Shown here piece after piece: positions 1 to 8,117 of a stretch of DNA of 64,000 bases. Position 1 is the stretch's first letter; each line of letters starts with the position of its first letter. The stretch spans positions 1 to 64,000 of the forward strand of contig NZ_CAJXYK010000017.1 in NCBI RefSeq assembly GCF_913063425.1, read 5' to 3'. The notes beneath the pieces were generated by a model. It was not told where the DNA came from. It saw only the letters and a list, made by a program, of their open reading frames with translations, and did no database searches. A program made the position numbers and the translations under genes. Source of the DNA: an uncultured Thiohalocapsa sp. (GTDB lineage: Bacteria; Pseudomonadota; Gammaproteobacteria; Chromatiales; Chromatiaceae).

Positions 1-203
1 CCCGGAAACTCGTTCACGACAGATCCCCCTCTGCGCATCAATAAACAGCGACGATGCTCGCACTTCAGCGCTCTATTTTCAAAATCTTAAGGAAGTTTTT
101 GCATGCGTCACCTGAAGAAAGATGCCTTGTTTGTTAATGAACTGTTACTAAGCAGCAGGGAAGCAGCAATACGATGCCGACTTCAGCCCACATGGTCGGC
201 GAT

Positions 204-1019
204 TCAAGGCGCCACGCCGGTTTCCGCGCCAGCAAGGGACAGCTCGCGATCCGAACGGCCGTTGCCCGGTCGAGAGCGCGCGTCGGGTACGACCCGGATC
301 GGCTGGAACTCGTCCGCCGCGCAGGGCTGGAAGTCCTCCGGCCAAGGCGCGCTGAGCCGGCAGAGCAATCGATACTGGATTGGCGCGTCGGGGTTGATGC
401 GCTCGGCGGTGACGGTGACGGTCTCCGCACCGGCCAGCTTCAACAGCTTGGAAAGATCCGCACAATGGTAACGTGGCACATAGCCCACCAGACTGACCGG
501 GTCTTCGGTGCGGAGCATCAAAGCCATCGCGTCGTGGGTGCTCTGGACGTCCTGCAACAGGTAGAGGCGCTCACCGTGGGCAAGCTTCGCGGCACGCGCT
601 TGATCTGCCGCACCGAGGTGGCGCAGCCCGCGGGCGAAGAAGTGTAGTTCATAGCGCCCGCCCGGGGTCGGCTCCGGACAGGGGACCAGTTCCAAGGTAT
701 CGGTTGCGCGCCGGCCGCCGGTGCGGGCCAGCTCTTCGAGCGCATCGTGGTCCTGCTCAGTGAGGCCCAGCCATCGCAGATAGTCGTGGTACTCGGGCCG
801 GCCGGCCGCCAGCACGCGGTTGGCGAAGAGCGGGAACAGCGCGTCGGATACGTACTGAACCCCAACCTTGGTCATGCGTCCGAACGGCTCGAAATTCGGC
901 AGGCTCAGGGCACCGCGGGTGTAGTCGAAGAGATAATGGCCCTTGTCCCTGCGCAGCCGCGCGACGGGCGCCCAGCGGCGGGAATCCGGGTCCTGCATGG
1001 CGATGTAGAGGGCTTTCAT
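204..1019 (-). CDS. HIRAN-domain protein with a HipA-N1-like front half
   Basis: 271 aa. The C-terminal half (about residues 125-225) reads as a HIRAN domain: GERLYLLQDVQSTHDAMAL followed by LVGYVPRYHCADLSKLL, the usual IGYVPR-type strand and helix. HIRAN domains bind DNA ends or stalled forks in other proteins. Residues 1-110 (FGRMTKVGVQYVSDALFPLF, then LARTGGRRATDTLE) resemble the N-terminal subdomain that normally precedes a HipA kinase core. The gene starts 4 nt after the stop of the HipA-like kinase, so the two are almost certainly co-transcribed. I infer that the pair is a split HipA system in which this protein carries the N-subdomain and may act as the restraining partner or target-recognition subunit. 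No HipB-type helix-turn-helix gene is present nearby. The domain call is good; the role is inference. Confidence 0.72.
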   Translation of the reverse strand: MKALYIAMQDPDSRRWAPVARLRRDKGHYLFDYTRGALSLPNFEPFGRMTKVGVQYVSDALFPLFANRVLAAGRPEYHDYLRWLGLTEQDHDALEELARTGGRRATDTLELVPCPEPTPGGRYELHFFARGLRHLGAADQARAAKLAHGERLYLLQDVQSTHDAMALMLRTEDPVSLVGYVPRYHCADLSKLLKLAGAETVTVTAERINPDAPIQYRLLCRLSAPWPEDFQPCAADEFQPIRVVPDARSRPGNGRSDRELSLAGAETGVAP

Positions 1020-1023
1020 GGCT

Positions 1024-1929
1024 TCACATCAGGGCGAGCAGTCGTTCTCGGTTGATGAGCATGAGTCGCAGGGCAAAGTCCCGCGCGGCATCTGCGATCA
1101 TGGTGTCTGGCACGGCCTGCGTTATGGCCTCGAAGGAATCCGGGGGCAACACCGCCACTCGATGCAGCCAGTAGCCGCCCGCCGTCGGACTCAGCTTGTG
1201 CGCGTCGGCGAAGGCCTCCAGCGTCAGCATGGGCCTGGGGCTGCCCTGGTTACGGTACAAGCCAGAGCGTGCACGCTGCGCATAGGTCTCCAAGCTACGG
1301 CCTTTGTCTCGCGTCATTATGCGCTCGCGACGCACCTTGTCGGATTCGTTCCGGCCGAGGCTGGACGCGTGGTCGAAGGTGGGCGCCAGCATCAGCCTCC
1401 CCTCGGAACTGCGAATCAGGCCCCAGTTCAGTTGGTGACGATCCTGGTTGCCGATCAGCGCATCCAACAGAAGGTAGCCGGCAAACACACCGAAGGCATC
1501 GGCGATGTCTGGTGGACGATCCCATCCGGCCGGCGTCGCTACGCTTGCCGTGTTGCTGAGGACCGCGGCGACGCGCGACAGCGTGTGCTGACTGTCCCGC
1601 CGCCGCTCGCTGGCCTGATAACCGCTGAACACCTTGGCGAGGACCTCGTTACCCAGGATCAGCCGGGCCTTGCCCGCAGCCAGATTCGGCGAGACAACGC
1701 CCGGCCGACCGCGCCATGTCGCAAGCTCGTATTCGGCGTGCGGCAACCCGAGCTGCCGTGCGACCTCGCAAGCGATCTTCTCCGCCCAGTGCTCGCCACT
1801 GCCGGGATACCCCTCCTTGAACAAGGTCTCGGTGCCCTCGCGGTCCTCGAACCAAAACTTGGGCTTGGTGCCGAGCTGTTCCAACTGTGTCGAAGCGTTG
1901 TCCGGCACGACGATAGTCGGATAGGTCAT
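1024..1929 (-). CDS. HipA-like serine/threonine kinase (toxin-like)
   Basis: 301 aa from the ATG at 1929, chosen because GGAG lies 5 nt upstream; a TTG six codons further up is the longer alternative. HipA-family features are visible: LFKE (putative ATP-binding Lys38) followed by GEHWAEKIACEVARQLGLP, the catalytic-loop motif GNQDRHQLNW (Asp163, Asn168), and the metal-binding FDHASSLG (Asp186). HipA kinases phosphorylate proteins such as glutamyl-tRNA synthetase and cause growth arrest. This protein is shorter than full HipA (about 440 aa) because it begins directly at the kinase core and lacks the N-subdomain. That part appears to sit on the adjacent HIRAN protein. No HipB antitoxin is adjacent, so the arrangement is not classical hipBA. 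Toxicity and target are not shown by sequence. Confidence 0.8.
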   Translation of the reverse strand: MTYPTIVVPDNASTQLEQLGTKPKFWFEDREGTETLFKEGYPGSGEHWAEKIACEVARQLGLPHAEYELATWRGRPGVVSPNLAAGKARLILGNEVLAKVFSGYQASERRRDSQHTLSRVAAVLSNTASVATPAGWDRPPDIADAFGVFAGYLLLDALIGNQDRHQLNWGLIRSSEGRLMLAPTFDHASSLGRNESDKVRRERIMTRDKGRSLETYAQRARSGLYRNQGSPRPMLTLEAFADAHKLSPTAGGYWLHRVAVLPPDSFEAITQAVPDTMIADAARDFALRLMLINRERLLALM

Positions 1930-2087
1930 GACGTCTCCGCCCAGCAACGATAACGGCGGGGGAGGCTCAACAGCTGAGCCCGCCGCTCAGGCCCTCGCCC
2001 GACGTACGCAAGTAGTCCGCTCCACAAAGTCGCCGCCTCCTCCCATAGAGACTGAGGATATGAACCGAGCCGACAACGGGGTTTCGC

Positions 2088-5000
2088 TTATCCCGACTCG
2101 CCGCCCGCAGTCGCCGGCACCAGCTCCTCCTCCCGCTCCAACCGCCGCGCCACATCCCCCGGCGAGCCGGTGCGCTTCGCCAGCAGGTCGTAGGCCACCG
2201 GCACGACGAACAGCGTGAACAGGGTGGCGGCGAGGACGCCGGAGAGGATCACGGTGCCGATGACCACACGGGTCTCGGCGCCGGCGCCGGTGCTGAGCAG
2301 GAGCGGGGTGGAGCCGGCGGCGGTGGTGATGCCGGTCATGACGATGGGGCGCAGGCGTACGTCGGCGGCTTCCAGGAGCGCGTCGCGGAAGGCCTTGCCC
2401 TGGTCGCGGAGCTGGTTGGCGAACTCGACGATGAGGATGCCGTTCTTGGCCGACAGGCCCACCAGCATGATAAGCCCGATCTCGCTGTAGATGTTGAGCG
2501 TCTGGTCCGTGAGCCAGAGGCCGAAGAGGGCGCCGGCCATGGCCAGTGGCACCGTGAGCATGATCACGAACGGATGCACCCAGCTCTCGAACTGGGCGGC
2601 GAGCACCAGGTAGACCACGGCGACGCCGAGCAGAAAGACGAACAGGATGCCGCCGCCTGCGCTTCTGAAGTCCTGCGACTGGCCCTTGTAGTCGACCACG
2701 GCCTGCTCGGGCAGGTGCTCGGCCACCAGGTCTTCGAGATACGCCAGCGCATCCCCCAGCGCCAGGTCGTCGGCGAGGTTGGCCTCGATGGTGATGGCGC
2801 GGATGCGGTTGTAGCGGTTGAGCGCGTTGGAGTCCGCCATCTCGGTGACGCGCACCAGGTTGGAGAGCGGAATCAGCTCGCCGCTGCGCTCGGAGCGGAC
2901 ATAGATGTTCTGGAGGCTCGCCGGCGTGCGCTGGGCGTCGCGCTCGCCCTCCAGGATCAGGTCGTACTCTTCGCCGGCGTCGATGTAGGTGGTCACCTTG
3001 CGCGAGCCGAGCATGGTCTCGAGCGTGCGGCCGATGGTGCTGACGGTGACGCCCAGATCGGCGGCGCGGTCGTAGTCGATCTCCACGCGCAGCTGCGGCT
3101 TGGTCTCCTTGTAGTCCCAGTCGAGGCCGATGAGACCCGGATTGGTGTCGTCGATCTCGGCGAGCAGGCGGTCGCGCCAGGCGGCCAGCTCCTCGTAGGT
3201 GCCGCCGCCGATGACGAACTGGAGCGGCTTCTGGATGCGCGCACCGAAGCCCTGGCGCATGACGGGGAAGGCGCGCACGCCGGGCAGGTCGCCGAGCCTG
3301 GCGCGGATCTCGTTCATGACGTCGAAGCTGGAGCGGCGCTCGCCAAACGGCGCCATGACCATGATGACGATGCCGGTGTTGAAGCTGTCGCCGCCGCCGA
3401 AGCCGCGGGGGGTGCGCATCAGGACGCGAATGGCCTCGCCGGACTCGGCATAGGGCAGGAGCCGTCGCTCGATCTCGTCCATGTATTCTTCCATGTAGCC
3501 GAAGGCGGCGCCTTCGGGGCCGTTCACCAGCACGAAGAAGGCGCCGCGGTCCTCCTGCGGGGCGTATTCCTGCGGGATCTGCTCAAAGAGCCACCAGGCG
3601 CCGGCGACAGTGGCCGCGAACAGGAGCCCTACAAGCCACTTCTGGCGCAGGAAGAACCGCAGCAGCATCCCGTAGCCCCGCCGGACCCGGGCGAAGAGCC
3701 AATCGACGCCCGCGCTCAAACTCGCCCGTCGTGTGTACTGCTGGGTGGACTCGGGCAGGATCTTCGACGCCAGCATGGGCGACAGGGACAGGGCCACGAA
3801 GGTGGAGAAGCTCACCGCCGCCGCCATGGTCAGCGCGAACTCCGTGAACAGCCGCCCCACGTCGCCCTGCAGGAAGGCGATGGGCACGAACACCGCCACC
3901 AGTACCACGGTGGTCGCAATGACCGCGAACCCCACCTGCCGGGTGCCGCGGTAAGCGGCCACGAGCCGCGTCTCGCCGTACTGCTCCATGCGCCGGTGGA
4001 TGTTCTCCAGCACCACGATGGCGTCGTCCACCACCAGCCCGATGGCCAGCACCAGGGCGAGCAGGGTGAGGATGTTCACCGAGAAGCCGAGCACCAGCAG
4101 CACCGTGAAGGTGGCGATGAGCGACACCGGCACGGTCACCGCCGGCACCAGCATGGCGCGCACCGACCCCAGAAACAGGAAGATCACCAGCACCACCAGG
4201 CCGATGGCGATGCCGAGCGTCTTGTAGACCTCCTTGATGGCGTCCTTGACGAACACCGAAGTGTCGTAGGACTGCTTGATGGCCATGCCCTCGGGCAGGG
4301 TCGGATTCAGCCGGGCCATCTCGGCCTTGGCGGCGTCGGCGACGGCGATGGTGTTGGCGGTGGACTGCTTGATGATGCCGAGCCCGATCATGGGTACGCC
4401 GTTGCCGCGGAACACGGTGCGGTCCTCCTCGGTGCCGCGCTCCACCCGCGCCACGTCGCCCAAGCGCACCAGGTGGCCGTCCTCGCCCCGGGCCACCACC
4501 AGCCGGGCGAACTGCTCGGGCGTCTGGAAGTTGCGCTCGGTGCGGACGCTGAATTGCCGCTCCACGGACTCCACACTGCCCGCCGGCAGCTCGACGTTCT
4601 CGGCGCGCAGGGCGTTCTCGATGTCGGCGACGGTGAGCCCCCGGGCAGCCAGCGCATTGCGGTCCAGCCAGACCCGCATGGCATAGGTCTGGTCGCCGCC
4701 GACGCGCACCCGGGCGACCCCGTCCAGCACCGAGAAGCGGTCCACGAGATAGCGCCGGGCGTAATCCGTCAGCTCCGGCACGGTCATGCGCTCGCTCACC
4801 AGGTTGAGCCACATGATGACGTCGTCGCTGCTGTCCACCTTCTGGATGTCCGGCGGCTCCGCCTCGATGGGCAGCTGGTCCAGGATGCCGGACACCCGGT
4901 CGCGGATGTCGTTGGCGGCGCCGTCGATGTCGCGGCCGATGCCGAACTCGATGGTGATGGTCGAGCGACCGTCCTCGGACACGGACTCGATGGTCTCGAT

Positions 5001-5228
5001 GCCCTCCACACCGGCGATGCGGTCCTCGATGAGCTGGGTGATGCGGGTCTCCACCACGTTGGCCGCCGCACCCGGGTAGACGGTGTCCACCGACACCACC
5101 GGCGGGTCGATGTCCGGATACTCGCGCAGCGGCAGCCGGTCGAAGGCCACGAGCCCGAAGGCCACCAGCAGCAGCGACAGCACCGTCGCCAGCACCGGGC
5201 GACGGACGGAGAGATCGGACAGGATCAT
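2088..5228 (-). CDS. RND (HAE1) multidrug efflux permease
   Basis: 1046 aa, the normal length of an AcrB/MexB-type inner-membrane proton antiporter. The N-terminus (MILSDLSVRRPVLATVLSLL) is the first TM helix of the family. The proton-relay pair Asp401-Asp402 is in TM4 within GLVVDDAIVVLENIHRR, and the second half repeats the fold (FAAWRD pore region, GLSAKNGILIVEFANQLRDQ in TM10). It would pump drugs or other amphiphiles through a periplasmic adaptor and a TolC-like channel; no outer-membrane channel gene is in the window. The start ATG overlaps the stop of the adaptor gene by 4 nt, so the two are translationally coupled. Substrate cannot be predicted. Confidence 0.93.
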   Translation of the reverse strand: MILSDLSVRRPVLATVLSLLLVAFGLVAFDRLPLREYPDIDPPVVSVDTVYPGAAANVVETRITQLIEDRIAGVEGIETIESVSEDGRSTITIEFGIGRDIDGAANDIRDRVSGILDQLPIEAEPPDIQKVDSSDDVIMWLNLVSERMTVPELTDYARRYLVDRFSVLDGVARVRVGGDQTYAMRVWLDRNALAARGLTVADIENALRAENVELPAGSVESVERQFSVRTERNFQTPEQFARLVVARGEDGHLVRLGDVARVERGTEEDRTVFRGNGVPMIGLGIIKQSTANTIAVADAAKAEMARLNPTLPEGMAIKQSYDTSVFVKDAIKEVYKTLGIAIGLVVLVIFLFLGSVRAMLVPAVTVPVSLIATFTVLLVLGFSVNILTLLALVLAIGLVVDDAIVVLENIHRRMEQYGETRLVAAYRGTRQVGFAVIATTVVLVAVFVPIAFLQGDVGRLFTEFALTMAAAVSFSTFVALSLSPMLASKILPESTQQYTRRASLSAGVDWLFARVRRGYGMLLRFFLRQKWLVGLLFAATVAGAWWLFEQIPQEYAPQEDRGAFFVLVNGPEGAAFGYMEEYMDEIERRLLPYAESGEAIRVLMRTPRGFGGGDSFNTGIVIMVMAPFGERRSSFDVMNEIRARLGDLPGVRAFPVMRQGFGARIQKPLQFVIGGGTYEELAAWRDRLLAEIDDTNPGLIGLDWDYKETKPQLRVEIDYDRAADLGVTVSTIGRTLETMLGSRKVTTYIDAGEEYDLILEGERDAQRTPASLQNIYVRSERSGELIPLSNLVRVTEMADSNALNRYNRIRAITIEANLADDLALGDALAYLEDLVAEHLPEQAVVDYKGQSQDFRSAGGGILFVFLLGVAVVYLVLAAQFESWVHPFVIMLTVPLAMAGALFGLWLTDQTLNIYSEIGLIMLVGLSAKNGILIVEFANQLRDQGKAFRDALLEAADVRLRPIVMTGITTAAGSTPLLLSTGAGAETRVVIGTVILSGVLAATLFTLFVVPVAYDLLAKRTGSPGDVARRLEREEELVPATAGGESG

Positions 5229-6334
5229 TCGTTGCCGGCGGCGGGCGCCGCGGGGTCGTCGGCGTCGGCGCCCGCCGACTTCTGCGCCAGCAGCTCGGCC
5301 AGCGGCCGGGTGCCGTCGTCCACCGCCATGACGGTCACCGGCTCGCCGGGCTTGGCCTTGTCGGTGCCGTGGGTGATGACGCGCTCGCCGGCGTCGAGCC
5401 CGCCCGTGATCTCCACGAAGCCGGGCCGGCGGGTGCCGACCTGCACCTGGCGGCGCTCGGGGAGGGTGGCACCGCCCTCGCCCTGGGTGAGCACCAGCAC
5501 GAAATGCGCCTCACCGCGGTGCAGCAGCGCCTCCTCCGGGAGGGTCAACGCCTGGCGCGGGTTGCGCAGCAGCTCCACGCGCATCAGGAGCCCCGGGCGC
5601 AGCACCTGGTTCGGGTTCGGCAGCAGGGCGCGCACCTGCACCGAGCGGGTGACGGGGTCGATGCGGGTGTCCACGGCGCTGATCTCGCCTTCGAATACCC
5701 GTTCTCCGAGCGCCGGGGCGCGGGCCTCGATGGCGAGCCCGGGGCGCAGCGACGGCAGGAAGACGCTCGGCACCGTGAAGTCGAGCTTCATGATGCGGTC
5801 GTCGTCCAGCGTGGTAATGACGTCGCCGGGCTCCACGAGTGCGCCCAGGCTGATGTTGCGCAGGCCGACCACGCCGGCAAAGGGCGCCTTCACCACCCGG
5901 TCCTTGAGCCGGGATTCCACGGCCACCAGCGACGCCCGGGCCGTGTCGAGATCCCGTCGGCGCTCGTCCAGCAGCGACACCGACGCCGAGCCGCGCTCCG
6001 TCAGGGACTGGACGCGCTGGTACTGGCGCTCGGCCTCGGCGACGCGGGCGCGCACTTCTTCCAGCAACGCCGTCTCCTCGGCGCTGGTCATCTCCACCAG
6101 CAGCTCGCCGGCGGCCACCCGCTCGCCGTCGTCGAAATGGATGGCCGAGATGGTCTCGGTGACATTGGCGGTGACGACGACGGACTCGTTGGCCCGCAGT
6201 GTGCCCAGGGCTTCGGTGCGGTCGGCCCAGGCCGACTGCTCCGCTGCCGCGACGATCACGTCCGGACTCACAGCCGCGGCCGTTCCGGGGGCTGTGGCGG
6301 GCAGCAACAGCAGCAGATAGAGGATGACGCGCAT
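5225..6334 (-). CDS. RND periplasmic adaptor (membrane fusion protein)
   Basis: 369 aa with an N-terminal secretion signal (MRVILYLLLLLPATAPGTAAA). It shows the expected adaptor order: a lipoyl/barrel-sandwich half (HFDDGERVAAGELLVEM), an alpha-helical hairpin (about residues 85-145, Arg/Glu-rich), the second half-lipoyl motif KAPFAGVVGLRNISLGALVE, then beta-barrel and membrane-proximal domains (VDTRIDPVTRSVQVRALLPN). It links the RND permease to an outer-membrane channel. No lipobox Cys follows the signal, so it is likely anchored by the uncleaved signal or free in the periplasm. The stop overlaps the permease start (ATGA). No local regulator (TetR, two-component) is adjacent. Confidence 0.92.
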   Translation of the reverse strand: MRVILYLLLLLPATAPGTAAAVSPDVIVAAAEQSAWADRTEALGTLRANESVVVTANVTETISAIHFDDGERVAAGELLVEMTSAEETALLEEVRARVAEAERQYQRVQSLTERGSASVSLLDERRRDLDTARASLVAVESRLKDRVVKAPFAGVVGLRNISLGALVEPGDVITTLDDDRIMKLDFTVPSVFLPSLRPGLAIEARAPALGERVFEGEISAVDTRIDPVTRSVQVRALLPNPNQVLRPGLLMRVELLRNPRQALTLPEEALLHRGEAHFVLVLTQGEGGATLPERRQVQVGTRRPGFVEITGGLDAGERVITHGTDKAKPGEPVTVMAVDDGTRPLAELLAQKSAGADADDPAAPAAGNE

Positions 6335-6655
6335 GGTGTGATGGGATCAGAAAGACGGTCGGCGCCGTGGACGGTTGCGGTGCCTTCAGTCTCGCCGCCC
6401 GCCGGCCCCGATGTGGTCGTTGATTGGTGCGTGGAACCGGCGCCGCGCCTGCCGGCGGCGTTCGGTCAGTGTGCACCTGGCAGATGGGGCGCAATCGTGC
6501 CGCTGAAAGTGATGCCGGCCGCGCGCGGCCGGTTTGGTCCGACACGGCGCAGCCCGGGTCAGCGACCGTTTTGTGGGCGGGCGGTGCTTGCGCTGGGGGA
6601 ATGGTGCGGGCGTGCCACGTGCTGCGCATGCAGGCTTGGTGGCGCGCGGCGCAGC
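6335..6655. other. Non-coding stretch upstream of the efflux operon
   Basis: About 320 nt between the adaptor start and the terminator of the next gene. Overlapping ORFs exist on both strands but none shows a recognisable domain. It must hold the efflux operon promoter on the minus strand, but I see no convincing -35/-10 pair. Confidence 0.4.
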
Positions 6656-6682
6656 AACAAAAAGACCCCGCGTCGCGGGGCC
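6656..6682 (-). terminator. Rho-independent terminator of the serine hydrolase gene
   Basis: On the minus strand a CCCCGC/GCGGGG stem (6666-6671 pairs with 6675-6680, 3-nt loop) is followed by TTTTTGTTG. It lies about 95 nt past the stop of the serine hydrolase gene. Confidence 0.8.
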
Positions 6683-6776
6683 AATGGTGCTTGCTCAAAC
6701 GGAAAGCCGGTGAGCCGTGCCGGCTGCATGGGCGGGGCTGCCGCCGCCTGGCGGGCGGCGGCGCCCCGGGGCTGGC

Positions 6777-7742
6777 TCAGACCAGCCGATGCTGGCCCTG
6801 CATGTAGTTGTAGACGAGGTTCGAGACCTCCCGCATGGCGTTGCTGCGGTTGGTGATCCAGCGGCCGTAGTAGTTGGTGCGGTCCGCCTTTTCGATGATG
6901 CCGATGAAGGTGTAGGGCCGCGGGCGGCCACGGGTGTCGCGACACTCGATGATGCCCATGTTGCCGCACAGCATGGCCGTGGAGCCAGTTTTGTCGTAGA
7001 CGCGCACGTCGGAGGGCATGTTGCTGACGCCGCGGGTAATGCGGTCGTGATTCGGCAACGCCATCAGGTCCAGCACCTCCGCCGAATAGGGCATCTGCCG
7101 GTGCCACTGGGCATACAGGAAGCGGCTGTAGTCCCGTGCCGAGGCCTGGTTGCGATAGGTCCGCCCGTTGGCCGGGATGTACTCGACGATGCTGGTCTGG
7201 CGGAAGACCTGCGGCGCGTGCCGCTTCAGCACCTGCTCCGTTGCCCGCGGGCCCGTGTTGCCGTTGTAGCGGCTCACCAGCTGCATGATCTCGGTGGTGG
7301 CGGTGTTGCTGCTCTTGCGGATCATCCCCTCCATGGTGTCGCGGATGCCCGAGGTGTAGCGCAGGCGCCCGCCGCTGTCCCCCATGGTGTAGAAGAAGGC
7401 CTGGGCCACGAACGGCTTCAGCATGCTCGCGGCCTGCCGCGGCTCCTCCTCGTTGATGGAGACGAGCTTCTTGCGGCCGGTGAAGTCGTACACCGACCAG
7501 GACGTCTTCTCGTCCCAGCGGATCTTGCCCTGTGCGCGCAGGCGCTTCACGTGGCCCACGACCTGGGCCTGGAGTGTCCGGCCGCGGGCGGCGTCAGCAG
7601 CGCCGGGCAGGCCGCAGAGCAGCGCGCCGCCGGCGAGTGCGGAGAGCCCGATGAAGCTGCGGCGGTCGATGTCGCCGCCTGCCGGATGATCTGAGCTGAG
7701 ATGACTTGAGCGGACCCACAGGTCCTGCGGGATTCCTTGCAT
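6777..7742 (-). CDS. Tat-exported class A beta-lactamase-like serine hydrolase
   Basis: 321 aa from the ATG at 7742; a longer start at 7811 adds 23 residues without family character. Motifs of the penicillin-binding serine hydrolase fold are present: SMLK (SxxK, Ser106-Lys109), SSN (144-146, in place of SDN) and KTGST (251-255). The N-terminus carries a twin-arginine signal, DRRSFIGLSALAGGALLCG, so it is exported folded to the periplasm. SSN instead of SDN and the missing omega-loop ExxxN signature argue for a peptidase- or carboxypeptidase-like role or an unknown ester/amide substrate rather than a classical beta-lactamase. The gene is monocistronic, with a sigma70-like promoter upstream and a terminator downstream. 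Confidence 0.8.
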   Translation of the reverse strand: MQGIPQDLWVRSSHLSSDHPAGGDIDRRSFIGLSALAGGALLCGLPGAADAARGRTLQAQVVGHVKRLRAQGKIRWDEKTSWSVYDFTGRKKLVSINEEEPRQAASMLKPFVAQAFFYTMGDSGGRLRYTSGIRDTMEGMIRKSSNTATTEIMQLVSRYNGNTGPRATEQVLKRHAPQVFRQTSIVEYIPANGRTYRNQASARDYSRFLYAQWHRQMPYSAEVLDLMALPNHDRITRGVSNMPSDVRVYDKTGSTAMLCGNMGIIECRDTRGRPRPYTFIGIIEKADRTNYYGRWITNRSNAMREVSNLVYNYMQGQHRLV

Positions 7743-7863
7743 GCTGGTTACCCCCGATACCGGCTTGCTCTGGTTGCAGGCTGCCCGTCCGCGCTGCGCC
7801 ATGAACGGCACAACGCTCCCCCCGGATGAGAACGGGTCCCCGTGCGCTTGACAGTACGCTCAC

Positions 7864-7892
7864 AGGATAGGCAGCGGTGGCGGGAAAAACAA
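7864..7892 (-). promoter_or_regulatory. Sigma70-type promoter for the serine hydrolase gene
   Basis: On the minus strand TTGTTT (7887-7892) and TATCCT (7864-7869) are separated by exactly 17 nt. Transcription would begin near 7857, leaving a leader of about 45 nt to the upstream start or 115 nt to the ATG at 7742. Confidence 0.6.
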
Positions 7893-7904
7893 GTGTGCCG
7901 AGAC

Positions 7905-7927
7905 AGAAAAATCACTGAAACTCAGTG
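7905..7927 (-). terminator. Probable terminator of the 8118-9932 gene
   Basis: A perfect CACTGA-aac-TCAGTG palindrome (7913-7927) is followed on the minus strand by ATTTTTC. It lies 190 nt beyond the stop of the upstream minus-strand gene and just before the serine hydrolase promoter. The stem is short (6 bp) and not GC-rich, so it could instead be an operator. Confidence 0.5.
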
Positions 7928-8117
7928 TGCTCGGACTGGTTCTTAAACCGGGGAATCAAGGGTTGCACAGACCGGTGGACGGGCTGCGCAGAGCCGCGGC
8001 GCGCAGTGCGGCCGCACGTCCGCTGGGGTGGCGGTGTTGCGCCGCAGGCCAACGCCATGGGCTCCGTGGTGAGTGCGCGAGCGCCGGCCCGCGGATGCTG
8101 GACCGGCGCAGGGGCGC

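Noticed and set aside
2574-6320. A 1248-codon open frame on the plus strand opposite the efflux genes
   Set aside because: Composition is that of an antisense shadow of high-GC DNA (His/Gln/Gly/Val-rich, no domain); the minus-strand RND and adaptor genes are certain.
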